Source: Elusimicrobiota bacterium (GTDB lineage: Bacteria; Elusimicrobiota; Elusimicrobia; FEN-1173; JAKLIF01). From it: a stretch of DNA of 64,000 nucleotides. Position numbers and translations under genes: made by a program. Shown piece after piece: positions 17,201-32,200 of this stretch. The notes beneath the pieces were generated by a model. That model saw nothing but the letters and a program-made list of their open reading frames with translations. It had not been told where the DNA came from and did not search any database. Location of the stretch: assembly GCA_022709755.1 (NCBI GenBank), contig JAKLIF010000002.1, positions 186,001 to 250,000 on the forward strand, in the 5' to 3' direction. How positions within the stretch are numbered: the first letter of the stretch is position 1; each line of letters starts with the position of its first letter.

Positions 17201-20200
17201 GTTTTCACATCGGGAGTCAATGAGGTCAGTTTCGTCTATGACGTGCACTGGCCGACGGCGGCCGTGGTGCATCCGCAGACGATGGCCGGCGAGACGGGGT
17301 ATTATCGATCCGGACAGCTCTCCACCCTCAGCGGCACCGCCCGTGATACCGACTACGGGGACGAACAAACCATCGAGATACGCCTGTCGCGATCCAACGC
17401 GGGCCTCACGGAATGGTATGATCCGGCGTCGAGCGACTGGGACACCACTCCGCGGGTATTATCCACGGCGACCTATTCCTTCTCAACAAAAATCTGGACC
17501 TCCACCTTCCCGACCTCCGCCTGGTTGGACGGCACCACGAACTATTTTTCAGTCCAGGTCTACGATAAGGCGGGAAACCCCCAGCCGAACGCCTCCACGA
17601 ACACTTTCGTGGTGGACATGACCTCCCCCACCACGTCCATCGACATACCCTCCACGGATTTCAGGGCTTATAAAGCTGAAAACTTCCCCGCCATTCTCGG
17701 GACGACGGATGAGGCATTCTATGTTAAGGTAGCTTCTATCTCCATTAAGAACAATGTCAATACGAAATACTGGGACGCGACTCCGACACCGGTGCCCGGA
17801 TTCGACAGCGACAGCGAGATATGGTACAGCTGTGTGGGAGGACACAGTTGGTCCTACACGTTCGACTGGACGACCATGTCGGAGGCCAGCATCACCGTAC
17901 GGACCCGCTCCCTCGACGCCGCCAACAACGCGGAAGTCACTTACCCCGTCCGCAACTTCCGCATCGACAACTCGACCCCCACTTCCGCCGTCACGAGTTT
18001 CACGAACGGCCAGTGGCTCAACGACCTGGATCTCATCGCCGGGACCGCCGAAGACAACACCCTGGGAGGACTGAAAGTCCTCAACATCTACATCCACCGG
18101 CACAAAGACAACAAATGGTGGACGGGCACCGACTGGGATACGACCGGCCTCATGGGCGCGGAGGGGATCACCCCGGGGCACATCTTCGACAACTGGTCGA
18201 AAAGTTTCACCAACTCGAACTGGTATAAAAACTACACTCCCGACCAAATCACCGGGTCCTCCTTCACCGTCATCTCCGCAGCCAAAGACCAAGCCTATGT
18301 CTTGGATTCAGCGGACACACCAAACTCTGAAGATTACCTCTGGAAGGAAGCGAACGGGTATTCCCAGACGTTCTGGTATGACGTCATCAACCCCACCACC
18401 ACCATCATTGAACCAGCCAACGGCAGTTACAAGAACGGCACCGGCTTCACGGCCATCACCGGAAGTTCCGAAGACGGCGCGGCCATGCTGAAGAAGATCC
18501 AGATCCGCATCCGGCGGGTGGGGTTGGACGTTGGCACGAGCTATTATTGGATGGGGAATCACTGGGATTATGCCGACCCGGAAGACACCAGCGTCTGGCG
18601 GACCACGGAAGCCGTGACCAATTTCGGCTCAAGCTATAGTTGGAGCTATCCATGGGGAGGGGCCGACCCCAGCATGCCCAACATGGTCTCCGGGAAGGAA
18701 TACGAGATCAACGTCCGCGCGGTGGACTCGGCCGGCAACATCTCGGGCCATATCGCGCCCGGATTGACCCAGACCTTCGGGTGCGCCAACTATTCCACCA
18801 CCACCTTCCGTTACGACGACACGGAACCGAGCGTCTACATCCAGACCGGAAAAAAGACCGCGACCACGGTCGATAAATTCAACGATTTCTCGATATTCGT
18901 CGGAACCACGAGCGATTCATATCTCCTTCGCACGGAAATGGAGATCGAGCGGCTCCGAGACGGGACCAAATACGAGGTCAGCGCCAACACGTTCGTCGTG
19001 GTGGGGTCTTCCTTCAACTTCGTTTCCTCGCTGGACACCTGGTCCTTTCCCATCAACACGGCGGCATTGGAATCCGGGGCCACCTACACCATCCGGGCGC
19101 GCGGTGTGGACTCGGCCGGCAATGTGACGACCATCGATGACGTGGGCGAATATCGCGCGGGACTCCTGTTCGACGACACGGTGCCGACATCCACCGTGAC
19201 GGTCCCGTCAGCCAACAACACCTACCTGAACTATACGTCGATCCAAACCCCCATGGAAGGATCAGCCACGGACCCAGTGCCGACGGCTTTCTCCGGGGCG
19301 CGCGCCGCCGGGCTCTACAACACCTTTGTTCTCATCCAACGGCAAGACGGATCGGAAGAATATTGGAACGGCATTGACGGATGGGGTGGACTTCCGGACC
19401 CCTGGCCCACGCGAACGGGTGGCACGGCAGGTGGGTGGCTCTACGACTACCCGGACGATGCCTACTTGGTGTCAGGGTTGCAATATTATGTTTGGACCAA
19501 AGCCATGGACTTATCACGAGATGCCACAGAAGCACCGGGAACCGGAAACGAGGAAACCTTCGACGTCAATCAGCCCAAGCGCACTTTCTGGTATGACAAA
19601 GACGCGCCACGGTCTTACATCTCCACCCCCAACACGGCGGCCAAACAAAACAACGTGACGACCATCGCCGGAACGGCCATCGACTATCCGACCATGCTCA
19701 CACCCATCAAACCCTCCGGCATCCGTTCCGTCCGCCTGAACATCGTGGACACAGACGGAGCTCCCGCCAAATTCTGGAACGGCTCGGCCTGGGAAACGCC
19801 GGGAGGAGAGGGCCCGTATGACTGGGATACCCACTACGTCCTGGCGACGCTGGACAACGTCTACATCACGTCCGCCGCGTGGCATTACGACATTCCGAAC
19901 TCCTCATTCACCTCGTACCATAACTATCTGATCCGGGCGAAAGCGGAAGACAATGCCGGCACACCCGGCAACTATGACGTGATCTTATCCACCCGTCAAT
20001 TCGAATATGACGCAGAACCACCGCCATCGGAGATCGTCGCACCCATCTCCTACTTCAAATCTCTTCCATATATCACCGGTATCGCGGGAGACACGTCTTA
20101 CGAGGAAACCATCACCGCCATGCGCATCCGCGTGCAACGGCAAAGCAACCTTCAGTATTGGCGGGGAGGCATCTGGGGCGCCGAAATGTGGAACTCCGGC

Positions 20201-23200
20201 GGAATGGTCATCACCCCCCAGGTCGGTCGCGACGGCTGGACATACACCAACGCCTCGCTGACATCCCAACTCGTGAACGGGGACACCTATTACATCACAT
20301 CCGAAGCCCAGGACGATGCCGGCAACTATGAGGACACGGCCCTCAAACAACACACCACGGCCTATTATGACACCGATCCGCCGACGGTGCTCGTCAACCG
20401 GCCGGATCAGACTTATCATAAGGCCGACCTGACGCTTATCACCGGAACAGTCGCCGATACGCCGTTCGCCAACGCGTGGAACCGGGTGGACGTGAAGATC
20501 CAGCGGCTGGACACACTGCAATATTACCAGGGGAACGGCACCTGGGGCGGTGAAGTGTGGCGGCCGAGCGTCAACAGCGTTCCAAATCCCTGGACGTATC
20601 CCACGAATTTCACCGGCGACACGTTCCCCACGCTGGTCCACGGAACGTCTTACACGGTGGTGGCGCGCGCCTACGACAAGGCGGGCTGGGAATCGACCAC
20701 CTATTCGACGAAGACCTTCACCTATGACATCAAATTCCCGACGGCCACCATCACCTACCCCGACACGTCGCCATTGACTTCTCTGCCCGTGATCTCCGTC
20801 AACGTCTTGAACGAGGGAGTGTCGCCGATCAGCATCGTAAAAGTGGCCTACCGGCAGGTGGGCACGGGATGGTGGTATCCGGTCACCAACTCGTTCTCGC
20901 TGGGTCCGGACGATATCGTGCCTCCCAGCGAAGCCGCCTTCGTCCCGGCGACCCTGATCGGCGGCTCGACCTGGCAATACATCGTGCAGGGAAGTTCCGT
21001 GCCGACGTGGCCGTCTGGCGTGAACAACATCCAGATTTTGGCCAAAGCGATCGACTCGGCGCAGAACGCCACCCCCCAAGTGGGTCCCGTGACGACCCTT
21101 CCCGGGACCGGCGACGAATGGATCCAGTTCTCCATGGAACCGCCCCTGCCGGAATCCGAACTGGTCTTACCCGCTGACAACGACCACTTCCGCCCGGCCA
21201 CTCTCCTGACGATTTCCGGAACCGCCAACGAAGTGTCCGTGGCGGCCAAGTTCAAAGTCACCTATTTCGGCGCCGACGGCCTCAAGGGGTCCGGCAATGA
21301 CGACAAAGTCTGGGACGGCACCGTGTTCCAGGCGACGAACACGTGGAACGGTTTCGTGCCGACGTCCCTCTATGACGAATCGGGGAACCCGGACGTCTGG
21401 AAATCGACCTTCACCGCGCCCAACTGGCCGGGCGAGGGGAAATACGATTACACGTCGATGGCGAACGACGGGATCACGGACGAGTCTTCGCCGCCGACAC
21501 CGTATACGTTCACCATCGACAATACCCCTCCGACGAAAGGGCTCACGAACCCTCTGTCGACGAGAAACTTTTACCGGTCGCTGATCACCATCACCGGCAC
21601 GGCCACCGACAACTTCACTCCGACGGGCGCGCTCTCGGTCTATTTCCGCATCAAGAACGCCAGCGGGGGCGCCGGCCAATTCTGGAACTACGCCTCCTCC
21701 ACCTTCACCGCCGCCGGAACCTATACGGACCTGCCGGCCATCAACCCGTCCGGAAACCTCTGGACCTACACGACGACCTATCTTTCAAACGACCTGGTTT
21801 TCGTTCCGAATCAAAGTTACACCATCCAGATGAAGGTCACCGACATGGCGGGCAACGTGAGCGACGTCGACGTGGGCTACAGCACCTTCACCTATGACGT
21901 CACCGCGCCGACGGCCACGCTGACTCTGCCCAACGTCGAGTTCGTCAACAGTCTGCCCACCCTCTCCGGAGAAGCGACAGACAACTTCCTCAATGAGCGG
22001 GTGGCCGTGGCCATCTACAGCCATTCGAACGAACGTTGGTATCGCGGCGACCAGGCGGAACCTGTCTTCAACGTGAACCAGACCTACGACAATCCCTATT
22101 TCTTCAGCATTCCGCCCAGCACCATGAGCACTCTGTCTCCCAGCGCCACTTCGTGGACCTACGCGCCATGGAACAACAACTTGAACACGGATTTCACTAA
22201 CGGTCTTTACACCATCCTCACCCGGGCCGTGGACGTGGCCGGAAGCACCCAGACCATCTTCGCGGTGAACACGTCGAGCCGCACCATCCTCATCGATAAA
22301 GCGGCTCCCACCAGTTCCATCACGTTCCCGGCGGACGACGCGACAGGAAACGGATATTACCGGTCGTGGGAAGTGGGAAAAGCCAGCGTCACCTTCTCCA
22401 CACGCTTCCGCGGACTGGCCACCGACGGCGGGGCCGGCATCGACGCCATCACGGGGGTCCAAATACAGCTTTCCTATCTTTCCGCCGGCGACACCTATTA
22501 CTGGATCCCGCCCAGTTTCTCGTCGGGCGCGGTGGCCCAGGGCAACTCCTGGCGGTATGTGGATTACAACCCCCTCAACAACGAATGGGACTACACGGGT
22601 TCGGTCGGAAGCATCTACTGGCCGGCGGGGGACCGGATGTACACGCTGAAATCGCGGGCCGTCGACAAGACCACGCTGGGCAACGGCACCGGGTCGGGCA
22701 ACCTGGAGGATCCCGTCAGTGACGGGTCCAACGTCATCACGTTCTATGTGGACGATTCCTCTCCCTCCGTCTCCATCACCACGCCGACGGCGAACATCAC
22801 GCGGGTCATCCCGGCCATCGCCGGAGTCGTGAACACGGACCTGTCCGGCACCCGGACGAGCCCCAGGGGGGTCGAGCTCAAGATTTCCACTGGTTCCGGA
22901 TCCGACACCTGGTATTGGACCAGTTCCTCATGGACGCAGACGGTCACCTGGCTGCCGATCTCCTCGGCGGCCACCGGTGTCGAATGGTCCACCACCCCGT
23001 CCGTGGCCATGTTCATGAACGACCGCACCTACACGGTGGCGGCCAAAGTCACGGACAAAGCGGGGAACGTCTCGTTGAACCTCTCCACGGTCACATTCAC
23101 CTTCGACAGTTCCACCCCGACGGCCGTGATCACCTTCCCCGTCAACACCGTCACCTACACGCCCGTGGTCCCCTCCACGCCCATCCTCGGATACGCCGCG

Positions 23201-26200
23201 GATTCCGGAAACAGCGCCTCCTACACGGGCATCTCCACGGTCTCCATCTCCATCCGCGAGGTGGACACCGGCTATGATTTCTACGGGAGTTCCTTCGCCC
23301 CCTCCACCACCTATTATTACATCCCCACCCAGGGACCGACCAACGGCTGGAGTTTCAGCGATCCGGACCTGACCTTCATCAACGACAACACCTATGAGGT
23401 CCGCGTGAAAGTGGCCGACAACGCCGGCAACTGGGCCGTCTATGGTTCGACGAATTTCTATTTCGACATGCAGGTCCCCACGGCGGTCATCACGTCACCC
23501 TCCAGCCATTACATCACCGGCCTGACATCCATCCAAGGGACCGCCGACGATTACAGCGGGTCCAATTTCAACGAAGTGGGCCTGGGCACCCACACGGTCT
23601 ACATCATGTTCCGAAAAGAAAATCCGGTGGGGTGGTGGAACGGCGCGTCGTTCTCGGCGGGCAATCCGGTGTATCCGACTTCCGCGTTCGAAGTCTCCCA
23701 TGACACGACCACCATGCAATGGACTTACACTCCGCCCGGATCCCTTCTGACCCAACTGGGGAGCGGCAACACCATGCAGATCGTGGTGCGGCCGGTGGAC
23801 CTGAAGGGGAACGCCCCCTTCCCGGAAACCAACGCGGGCGCCAACGGGAAAGGGATCTCCGTCCTGCTCGACAACCTGTCCCCGTCGGCCACGGTGCAGT
23901 ATCCCGTCAACGGAGGCAACTACCGGACCGCCAATCTGACCGTCATTTCCGGAACCATGTCGGACGCCACCAGTGGGATCAGTTCCATGAAGATCGTGCT
24001 GAAGAACACCCAGGGGAACGAATTCTGGACGGGCACGGGCGACCAATTCCTTCCTGCCACCATCTACACGGTCCCCGTCAATTTCAACGTGGCAGCCGGG
24101 ACATGGTCCATCACGCCGCCGAACCTGACGGCGAACCGCACTTACAAGATATGGACCGAAGTGCAGGACGGCGCCACCAACATCTCCTCCACTTCCGCCA
24201 GCGACATCAACTCGGAACCGGAACTCGGCGGATTCTCGTTCTTCTATGACCCCAACGCGCCGACCACGCTCATGACGAATCCCTCGAACGGCAGTTACAT
24301 CAAGGAGCAACTGGCGATCATCTCGGGGACGACCCTGGACGACCCTGTGTCCCCCGGATGCGGGATCGATTTCAGCGTCGCCGGATACGTGCGGTTGCGT
24401 CTCCAGAGGACCTATGACAGCCAATACTGGAACGACGGGGAATGGGACGCGGACATCACCCGTTATCCGTCGGTGGTGGAACTCAGCTCCGTCACGCGCC
24501 GGTATCAATGGACCTACAATTCCCTCGGATCGACTTTCTATAACGACGGTCATAAATACCTGATCATGGCCCATTCCGTGGACAGAGCCGGGAACACGGA
24601 GGGGGAAAAGACCTACTCGTTTATCTACGACGTGTCGCCGCCCACGGCCACCATCACGTCGCCGGCGGCCGATGGGTTCATCGGGCTGGTGACGCTAATT
24701 CAGGGATCGGCGTCGGACGAGAAGAACCCTCTATCTCCCTTGGCCGAAGACGCCTATGAAGCGGGGTTCGAGTCCGGCGGGGTAGTGGTCACCCTCCAAC
24801 GGTTATCGGACAACAAGTGGTGGGACGGAGACGGGTTCGACTCGACCGACCAGGTCTTCTCCACCGCCACGTTCGTGGGATCCTCCAGCGGGACCTGGTC
24901 ATACACTCTGCCCGGGGGCGCACTGACCCCGAACGCCACCTATTACGTGGTGTGCCGGTCCACGGACCGGGCCGGAAACTACCAGGTCAACTATTCCACC
25001 AACTTCTTCACGGTCGACATCGACACGCCGTCGGTGTGGTTGGTGGTGCCCGAGACGAAACTCCCCGCCGACCCCTACACCATCATCACCCAGATCACGG
25101 GGACGGCCACGGACAACACTCCCGGGAAGTTCAATCCCGTCACGAAACTCGCCGCGCAGATCCGCATCAAGAACACCGACGACGGCACCTGGTATAAGGG
25201 CTCGGGCGGGCCCAGCGACGGCTGGGTGGCCTACGAGGTATGGCTCTCCTCCGGATTCGTCACGAACTCGAACTACAACGAACCGATCTGGAAGTTCGAC
25301 CTGCCGAGTTCGGGCGAGATCTGGCCCAACGACAAGATGTTCGAGGTGACCGCGCGGGCCGTCGACGCCGCCGGAAACTATTCGTCCAACTGGTCCACCG
25401 TCACCTTCAAGATCAAAGCCGACGCGGCCACGGGGTTCACCCTTCCCGCCGGAGTCACGCGCGTGTTCTACAACAACTCGAGCAACCTTCTCAGCCAGAT
25501 CCGCGGAACGGCCACCAACGTCAAGACGACCAACGGTGTCAAAGTCAGCATCTATCGGGAGAAGACCGGCGAATATTGGAGCGAAACCACTCCGGGCTGG
25601 CAGGGCGGCGCCACGTGGTATGCCATCCCCGACACCTCGGACCCCAACCCCTGGATATTCACCCTGCTCCACACGTCGATGACCTGGGAGATGGGAAACT
25701 CCTCTTACACCCTGCGTTGCCAAGGATTCAACCCGTCCGACCAGCCGGGGGCGACGAACATCCGCACGGACGTGATCATCGACACCGTGCCGCCCACGGG
25801 GCAGGTCACGCTCCCCTGGCCTACCAGCTATTATAGTCCCACGCCGACCTCCGGTTATGGCGGACTCACCGCCATCCAGGGAACGGCCACGGACCCGTCC
25901 TCGGCGTTCGCGGACAGTCCGGACAAAGTCTACGTGCAGATCAAGCGCGACCATGACGGATATTATTGGAGCCGCATCCAGAACGACTGGATCGCCTATC
26001 CCGGATCGCCCAGCAACTCCGAGATCAACATCACGGCCGGCGGCGGAACGTTCGTCAACTGGAGCACCGCCCCCACGGTGAACTACGAGAACGGGAAGCT
26101 CTACTACGCCATCGTGCGCGCGTTGGACGACGCCGGGAACTCCCTCGACGTCCTTCCTCAGTCCGAATTCTATTGGGACGCCAGCATCCCGACGGCCACC

Positions 26201-29200
26201 ATCGTCTCTCCGACACCGAACCAGATCCTGCGCACGGTCACACAATTCAACGGGACCGCGGAAGATTACGAGTCGCCGCTCTCGACCTGTCCCCACTTTT
26301 CAAACGTACACCAGGTCCACTTCAAGATGTACGAGCCCTCCACCGGGAAATATTGGAGCGATTCCGTCGGAACGTTCGTCGTGGAGAACACCGAGGCGAA
26401 CCGCTGGAACCTGGCGACGGGGTCCAACACGTGGTCTTACTCGCACGCGAACCTGGACGACCCGACTTCGGGCCTGAAGACGGGCACCAGTTATTACCTC
26501 TCGGTGCGCGCCACCGACCGCGCCGGCAACCGGCAGAACTATTTCGCGGTCAACACGTCCAGCCTGGTCTTCACGGTCGACCGGTCCTCTCCGTCGTCCT
26601 CTATCGACTATCCCGTGGGTGGCGGCAAATATCACCCCTCGGCCCTCATCAACAACAGCGCGTTCAACGGGACCACTCACGACAACCCCGCCGCTCCCTA
26701 TCAAGCCGGCGCCACGAAGACAGAGATACAACTCTATTATCTCCATGAGGGAAACACCTATTATTGGAAAGAAGTCGGGGAGCAGTTCATCATGAACGTC
26801 TCCACGTGGAACTATCTCTACATGAACGAGTTCGACGGATCGAACTGGGGTTACAACTTCCCGAGCGGCAAATGGGTGTCCGACAAGCGCTACACGTTGC
26901 TGGTGAGGACCTCCGACGACGCGGAACCGCTCACGGGCGGAGTGGGTAACGTGGAATCCACGTTCATCGCCGGAGTCAGTTCCGTCACTTTCGTGGTGGA
27001 CGAATCGACTCCTCTGGTCCACATCTCCACGCCGCTGGCGGGGAGTTACAAGAAGGACCTTACGCTCATCGGCGGAACCGCCAACGGCGACGTGGCCGGT
27101 CTTCAGGTCTGGACGTCCAACGGCATCCGAACCCGTCTGTATTACATGATCGACACGGACCGATATTATTGGTCGGGAACGGGATGGTCGTCGTCCACGG
27201 TCACGAACCTGATCCCGGAATATTCCACCGGCACCGGCGACTGCGCCTGGGCCCTGCCCAACTCTCAGACGGGCCTCGCCCTGCCGACGCAGGCCCAGCT
27301 CAACCCGGCCTATAACCCCTACCGGATCGCCATCGAGGCCATCGACGAAGCCAACAACCTGTGTCCGGCCACCACCATCCAATTCTACATCGACAAATCC
27401 ACGGGCGTCGCGACCGCCACAGAACCCGTGAACGCCGGATATTACGGCGGACCGGGAGACGCGGTCAACGGGTTCGCCTCGCGGGTCGTCAATTCCATCT
27501 ACGGTGTGGCCCAAGACTCCGGCGTGGCCGGCATCAGTTCGATCGAACTGCTGATCCGGGAGGGCGTCGGCAACTACTGGGACGGCAACGGGTTCGATTC
27601 TCCCACGTCCACCTATGTGCCGGTCGCCGGCTCGGGGTCGGGGCAGATCAACTGGAGTTATCCGGGAACCCAGCCGGGTCAGAGCATCCCGAACTGGCAG
27701 AGCGGGAAACTCTATTCCATCAAGGTACGCTACACCGATGCGGCCGGCAATGTCTCCCCGGACAATCCCATCACCATGTATTATGACCTCGCCGTGCCGA
27801 CGGTCACGCTCCAGCGGCCCAACATCGCCTACGAGAACAACCTCTCCATCCTTTCCGGGACCGCCGCCGATTCCGATGAAGACAACGAGGCGGGGATCAA
27901 AGCGGTCCAACTCTCCATCGAAGAGGGCGTGGGGAGCACCCAGTTCTGGAACGGCCTGACGTTCCTCCCTCCCGGTGACGAATACTGGCTCACCGCCAAC
28001 GGTGTTTCCGGCAGCCCGCTCACGGTGAACCCGTGGGACTACACGGGCACCACCCCCACGTGGAAGACGGACGGGACCCAATACCGCGTCCGAGCCCGCG
28101 TCATCGACCACGCCCACAACATCAGCAACACATTGGCCCAGTCTTCCTGGACGTTCCGGTTCGACAACCAGCCGCCCACGATCACGCTGACCGCCCCTCA
28201 GAACGCCGCGCGCCATTCGAACCTGCCGACGATCTCGGGGGGAACGACGGAAGTGGGCGCGGCGGGGATCGCGACCGTGCAGGTCCGCGTGTGGAACAAC
28301 GACCAAGCCCGTTACTGGCAGCCCGGATCGAGCTACCTGCTCGGCAGTTATTCCCTGTTCGACTACGAGGCGGATTCCGCCTGGTTCAACGGTACCTCCA
28401 CCAACGCCTGGACCAACTGGCTGGCCACGTTCACGTTTCTGACGGACTTTGATTATCGAGTTGAAGCCCGCGCCATCGACCAGGCGGGGAACATCAGCGT
28501 GCTTTACGCCACCAACGCGTTCACGATGGACAACAACGTGCCGACCTCGGGAGTCACCTTCCCGGCCCACGGGAGCATCGTGCGCGACATCAGTTCCGGC
28601 ATCACCGGGACCGCCGGCGAAGACCTGGGATTGAAGCACGAAGGACAGATCGGCCGGGTCTACCTGGGCATCCGCAAACTGGACGACCCCACGGACCCCT
28701 GGTGGGGCGGTGGAACGGATTTCGACCAATCCAGCCCACAGGCCATCAGCCAGACCTCCGTTACCTTCGTCGGGGCGTCGTCGGGAACATGGTCGCGCAT
28801 CGTCGGCGTCACGCTCACCAGCGGATCCAGCTACTACATCACCACCAAAGCGTTGGACAACGCCACCACGTCCAACGACGAGGGGTTCTTCAGCGTGAGG
28901 GGATGCACGTTCACCTTCGACAACGTCGGACCCGTGACCCAGATCACCACGCCCACGGCGGCCAGCCCCCAATACATCAGCCAGATCACCCGAATCAGCG
29001 GAACGGCCAACGACGTGGGGCTCCTCAGCGCCGTCCAGCGGGTTCAGGTCTCGGTGTCGAGCGGAGACTGGGCCACGGCCACACGCTGGTATGACGGGTC
29101 CGGCGGATGGGCCACACAGGGAACGCCCAACTGGCTCTATGGTTCGACGGGCACTCCATCCGGTAACCTCTGGACCTACGACCTGGGAGCCTACGTGCCG

Positions 29201-32200
29201 TGGACCCACGGTGAAACCTATTACATCGCCGCCCGGACCTGGGACGTGCCCGGAACCACCGGCACGGTATCCACCGTCCACCAGTTCACCTACGACGTCT
29301 ATTCAGCCACGGTCTCGCTGTCCACTCCCACCCTGGTCGCCGGGGTGCGATACATGAACCAGGACCAGACCGTCATCGGCGGATCCGTGTTCGACACGCC
29401 CGCCGACATCTCCCTCCTGCAGGTGGCCCTCTCGTCGCAGACCGACGGATCCGGCAATTCCTGGTATAACGGTTCTTCCTTCGCCGACGCGTATGGCGAA
29501 TCCGTTTATCAGACCACGTCCTCCTACACCGACAACCCCGTCGGCTCATCGGACACCTGGTCCTGGAACCGCCCGGCCCTGACGCACAACCAGACCTATC
29601 GGTTGAGGGTGCGCCCGAAAGACCGCGCGGTGCCGGCGAACCAGGCCTATATGGATTTCACGTTCACGTATGACAACGTCCGCCCCACGGCCACCGTCAC
29701 GGTGCCCGTGCACGGCATCTCCACCAACACCTCCATCACCATCGCGGGATCCTCTTCGGATTCCGGGGTGGGAGTCTCCACCATCCAGGTCAGCATCGAG
29801 CAACTGGGCGGCACGGGATTCTATGACGGGTCCGGCGGATGGGCCGCCTCCGGTCCCAATTATCTGCCGGTGGCAGGCTCGATCGCGTCATGGACCTACG
29901 CTCCTTCCTGGCAACCGGGCTACACGTATTGCATCACCGCGCGCGCCATCGACAAGGCCGGCAACGTGCAGAACGTCTTTGCGGTCAACACCAGTTCCAT
30001 CTCCTTCACCTACGACACCACGCCCCCCAGCGTGTGGATCCTGCGTCCGTCCACCACCACCGCCCGCATCCGCGACCTGTCGGTCGTCTCCGGAACCGCC
30101 GCCGACACGGCCCCCGGCACTCTCAGCCAGGTACAGATCCGCATCCGCCGCATTGAAGGCGCGGAACCCTATTGGAAAGCGAACGGATCCGGATGGGGTG
30201 AAGCCGATGCCGAGGCCGCCTGGTTTCCCGTCACTCCCAACCCCACGTGGACCGATTGGGTGGTCTCCAGCGGGACACTCGACAGCGGTTATCAATACGA
30301 ATACAACGTCCGCTCGAAAGACGACAGCGGCAACTATTCCACCGCCTATTCCACGAGCATCACCATCTACGACAACACGCCTCCGGAATCGGGGGCCGTC
30401 TATCCCGCCGCCGGCGCCACCCTCCGCAGTCTTCCCAGCATTTCGGGGACCGCCGTTGAAAAGACGGACATGTCCACACGCCTGGGTCTGGTCCAAAAAG
30501 TCGACGTCATCCTGAAACGGCTCGACGGCGTCGGCCAATACTGGGACCCGCTGGGTGGATGGGGCGTCACGATCACCACCATCACCGGGGGTTACGTCAA
30601 CACCTACATCAACTCCGTCAGCACCTGGAGCATCCCCGGGAACAACCTGCCATCGGGGGCCGACCTGCCGGACGGCACCAGCTACTACATCACCTCGTCG
30701 GGTTTCGATGATTCCTCCGTCGGCGGCAACCAGGAGAACTTCTATTCCGGGCGCAGCATCACCTTCATCGTCGACAAATCGTCTCCCCTCGCCTCTTTCA
30801 GCGCTCCGGGCAACGGGACGTTCCTGAGCGCGCTCTCCCAGAGTTCCGGCACCATCGCCGAATACCCGGCGAACCTGAACGCCGGCATCCAGCAGGTGAA
30901 CGTGCGGCTTCAGCGGCTCACGGCCGACACGTCCACATATTGGAACGGCACGGGCTGGTATACGGACGAGCAATGGTTCTTGGCCTCCACACCCACCAGC
31001 ACGTCGTGGTCCATCCCCAAGTCGGGCCACACCATGCCCGGCTGGACCCATGGGATTTCTTACAGTTTCGTCACCCGCGCGCTGGACAAGGCCGGAAACA
31101 CGCAGGATTCCTTCGTCCTCGGCACGTCGTCCCTGTCGGTCACGTTCGACCTGACCTCGGCCACCATCACCGTGTCCACTCCCAGCGCGGTCTCCGGGTC
31201 CTATTACATCAATCCCAACCAGACCGTCATCGGCGGAACCGCGGTCGATTCGCCGTCCAACATCTCCTCCCTGCAGGTGGCCATCTCGTCCCAATCGGAC
31301 GGGTCGGGCAGTTCCTGGTATAACGGCGCTTCTTTCTCGGATGCGTTCTCCCCGGCCTCCTATCAGACCGTCTCCGCCACCATCACCACGCCCGGCGCTG
31401 ACGTCCCCTGGTCTTTCACCAGGCCCGCGCTGACCCATAATCAATCCTATCTGCTCCGCGTGAAACCGACCGACAACGCCGTCCCGGCCAACACGACGCC
31501 CATGGATTTCGTCTTCACCTACGACAACGTCCGGCCCACGGCCACCATCACGGTGCCCGTCCACGGCATCTCCACCAACACGGCCGTCACTCTCCGGGGA
31601 ACTTCCTCCGACTCCGGCGTGGGCGTGTCCACCATCCAGGTCAGCATCGAGCAATTGGGCGGGGCGGGGTTCTACGACGGCGCGGGCGGATGGGCGGCGT
31701 CCGGTCCCAACTACCTGCCGGTCGCGGGATCGATCGCTTCGTGGTCTTACGCGCCGTCTTGGCAGTCCGGTTACAGATACTGCATCACCGCGCGCGCCAT
31801 CGACAAAGCGGGCAACGCGCAGAACGTGTTCTCAGTCACCACCAGTTCGATCGTGTTCACCTACGACGCCACGGAGGCCGGCTCCGGCATCACCTACCCC
31901 GTCCACTCCTCCGCTTACAGCGCCCTCACCACCATCTCCGGAACCATGTCCGACGCGCTGGCCGGCATCTCCAACGTGCAGATCGCCATCAAGGACGCCT
32001 CCAACCTGTTCTGGGGTCCGTCGAACGCCTTCAACATCCCCGTGGGAGACAGCGCCAAATGGCGTGACGTGACGGAATTGAACGTCAGCGGTTCGTCCTG
32101 GGCCTACGTGAACACCAACCTCATCAACGGGTCTCCCGGCTGGACGACGAACAACGAATACCGGGTCTATGTTCGCGCCATCGACGCCGCCGGGAACACG

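Noticed and set aside
26300-29281. A 993-codon open frame on the minus strand inside the Ig-like array
   Set aside because: Its protein is Arg/Gly/Val-rich without domain patterns and it lies opposite well-formed repeat domains. Long antisense frames are expected from the codon bias of the giant gene.
29888-31654. A 588-codon minus-strand frame, and similar ones at 36446-38167 and 55739-57532
   Set aside because: They are shadow frames of the plus-strand repeats, lacking starts with ribosome-binding sites and any coherent family pattern.
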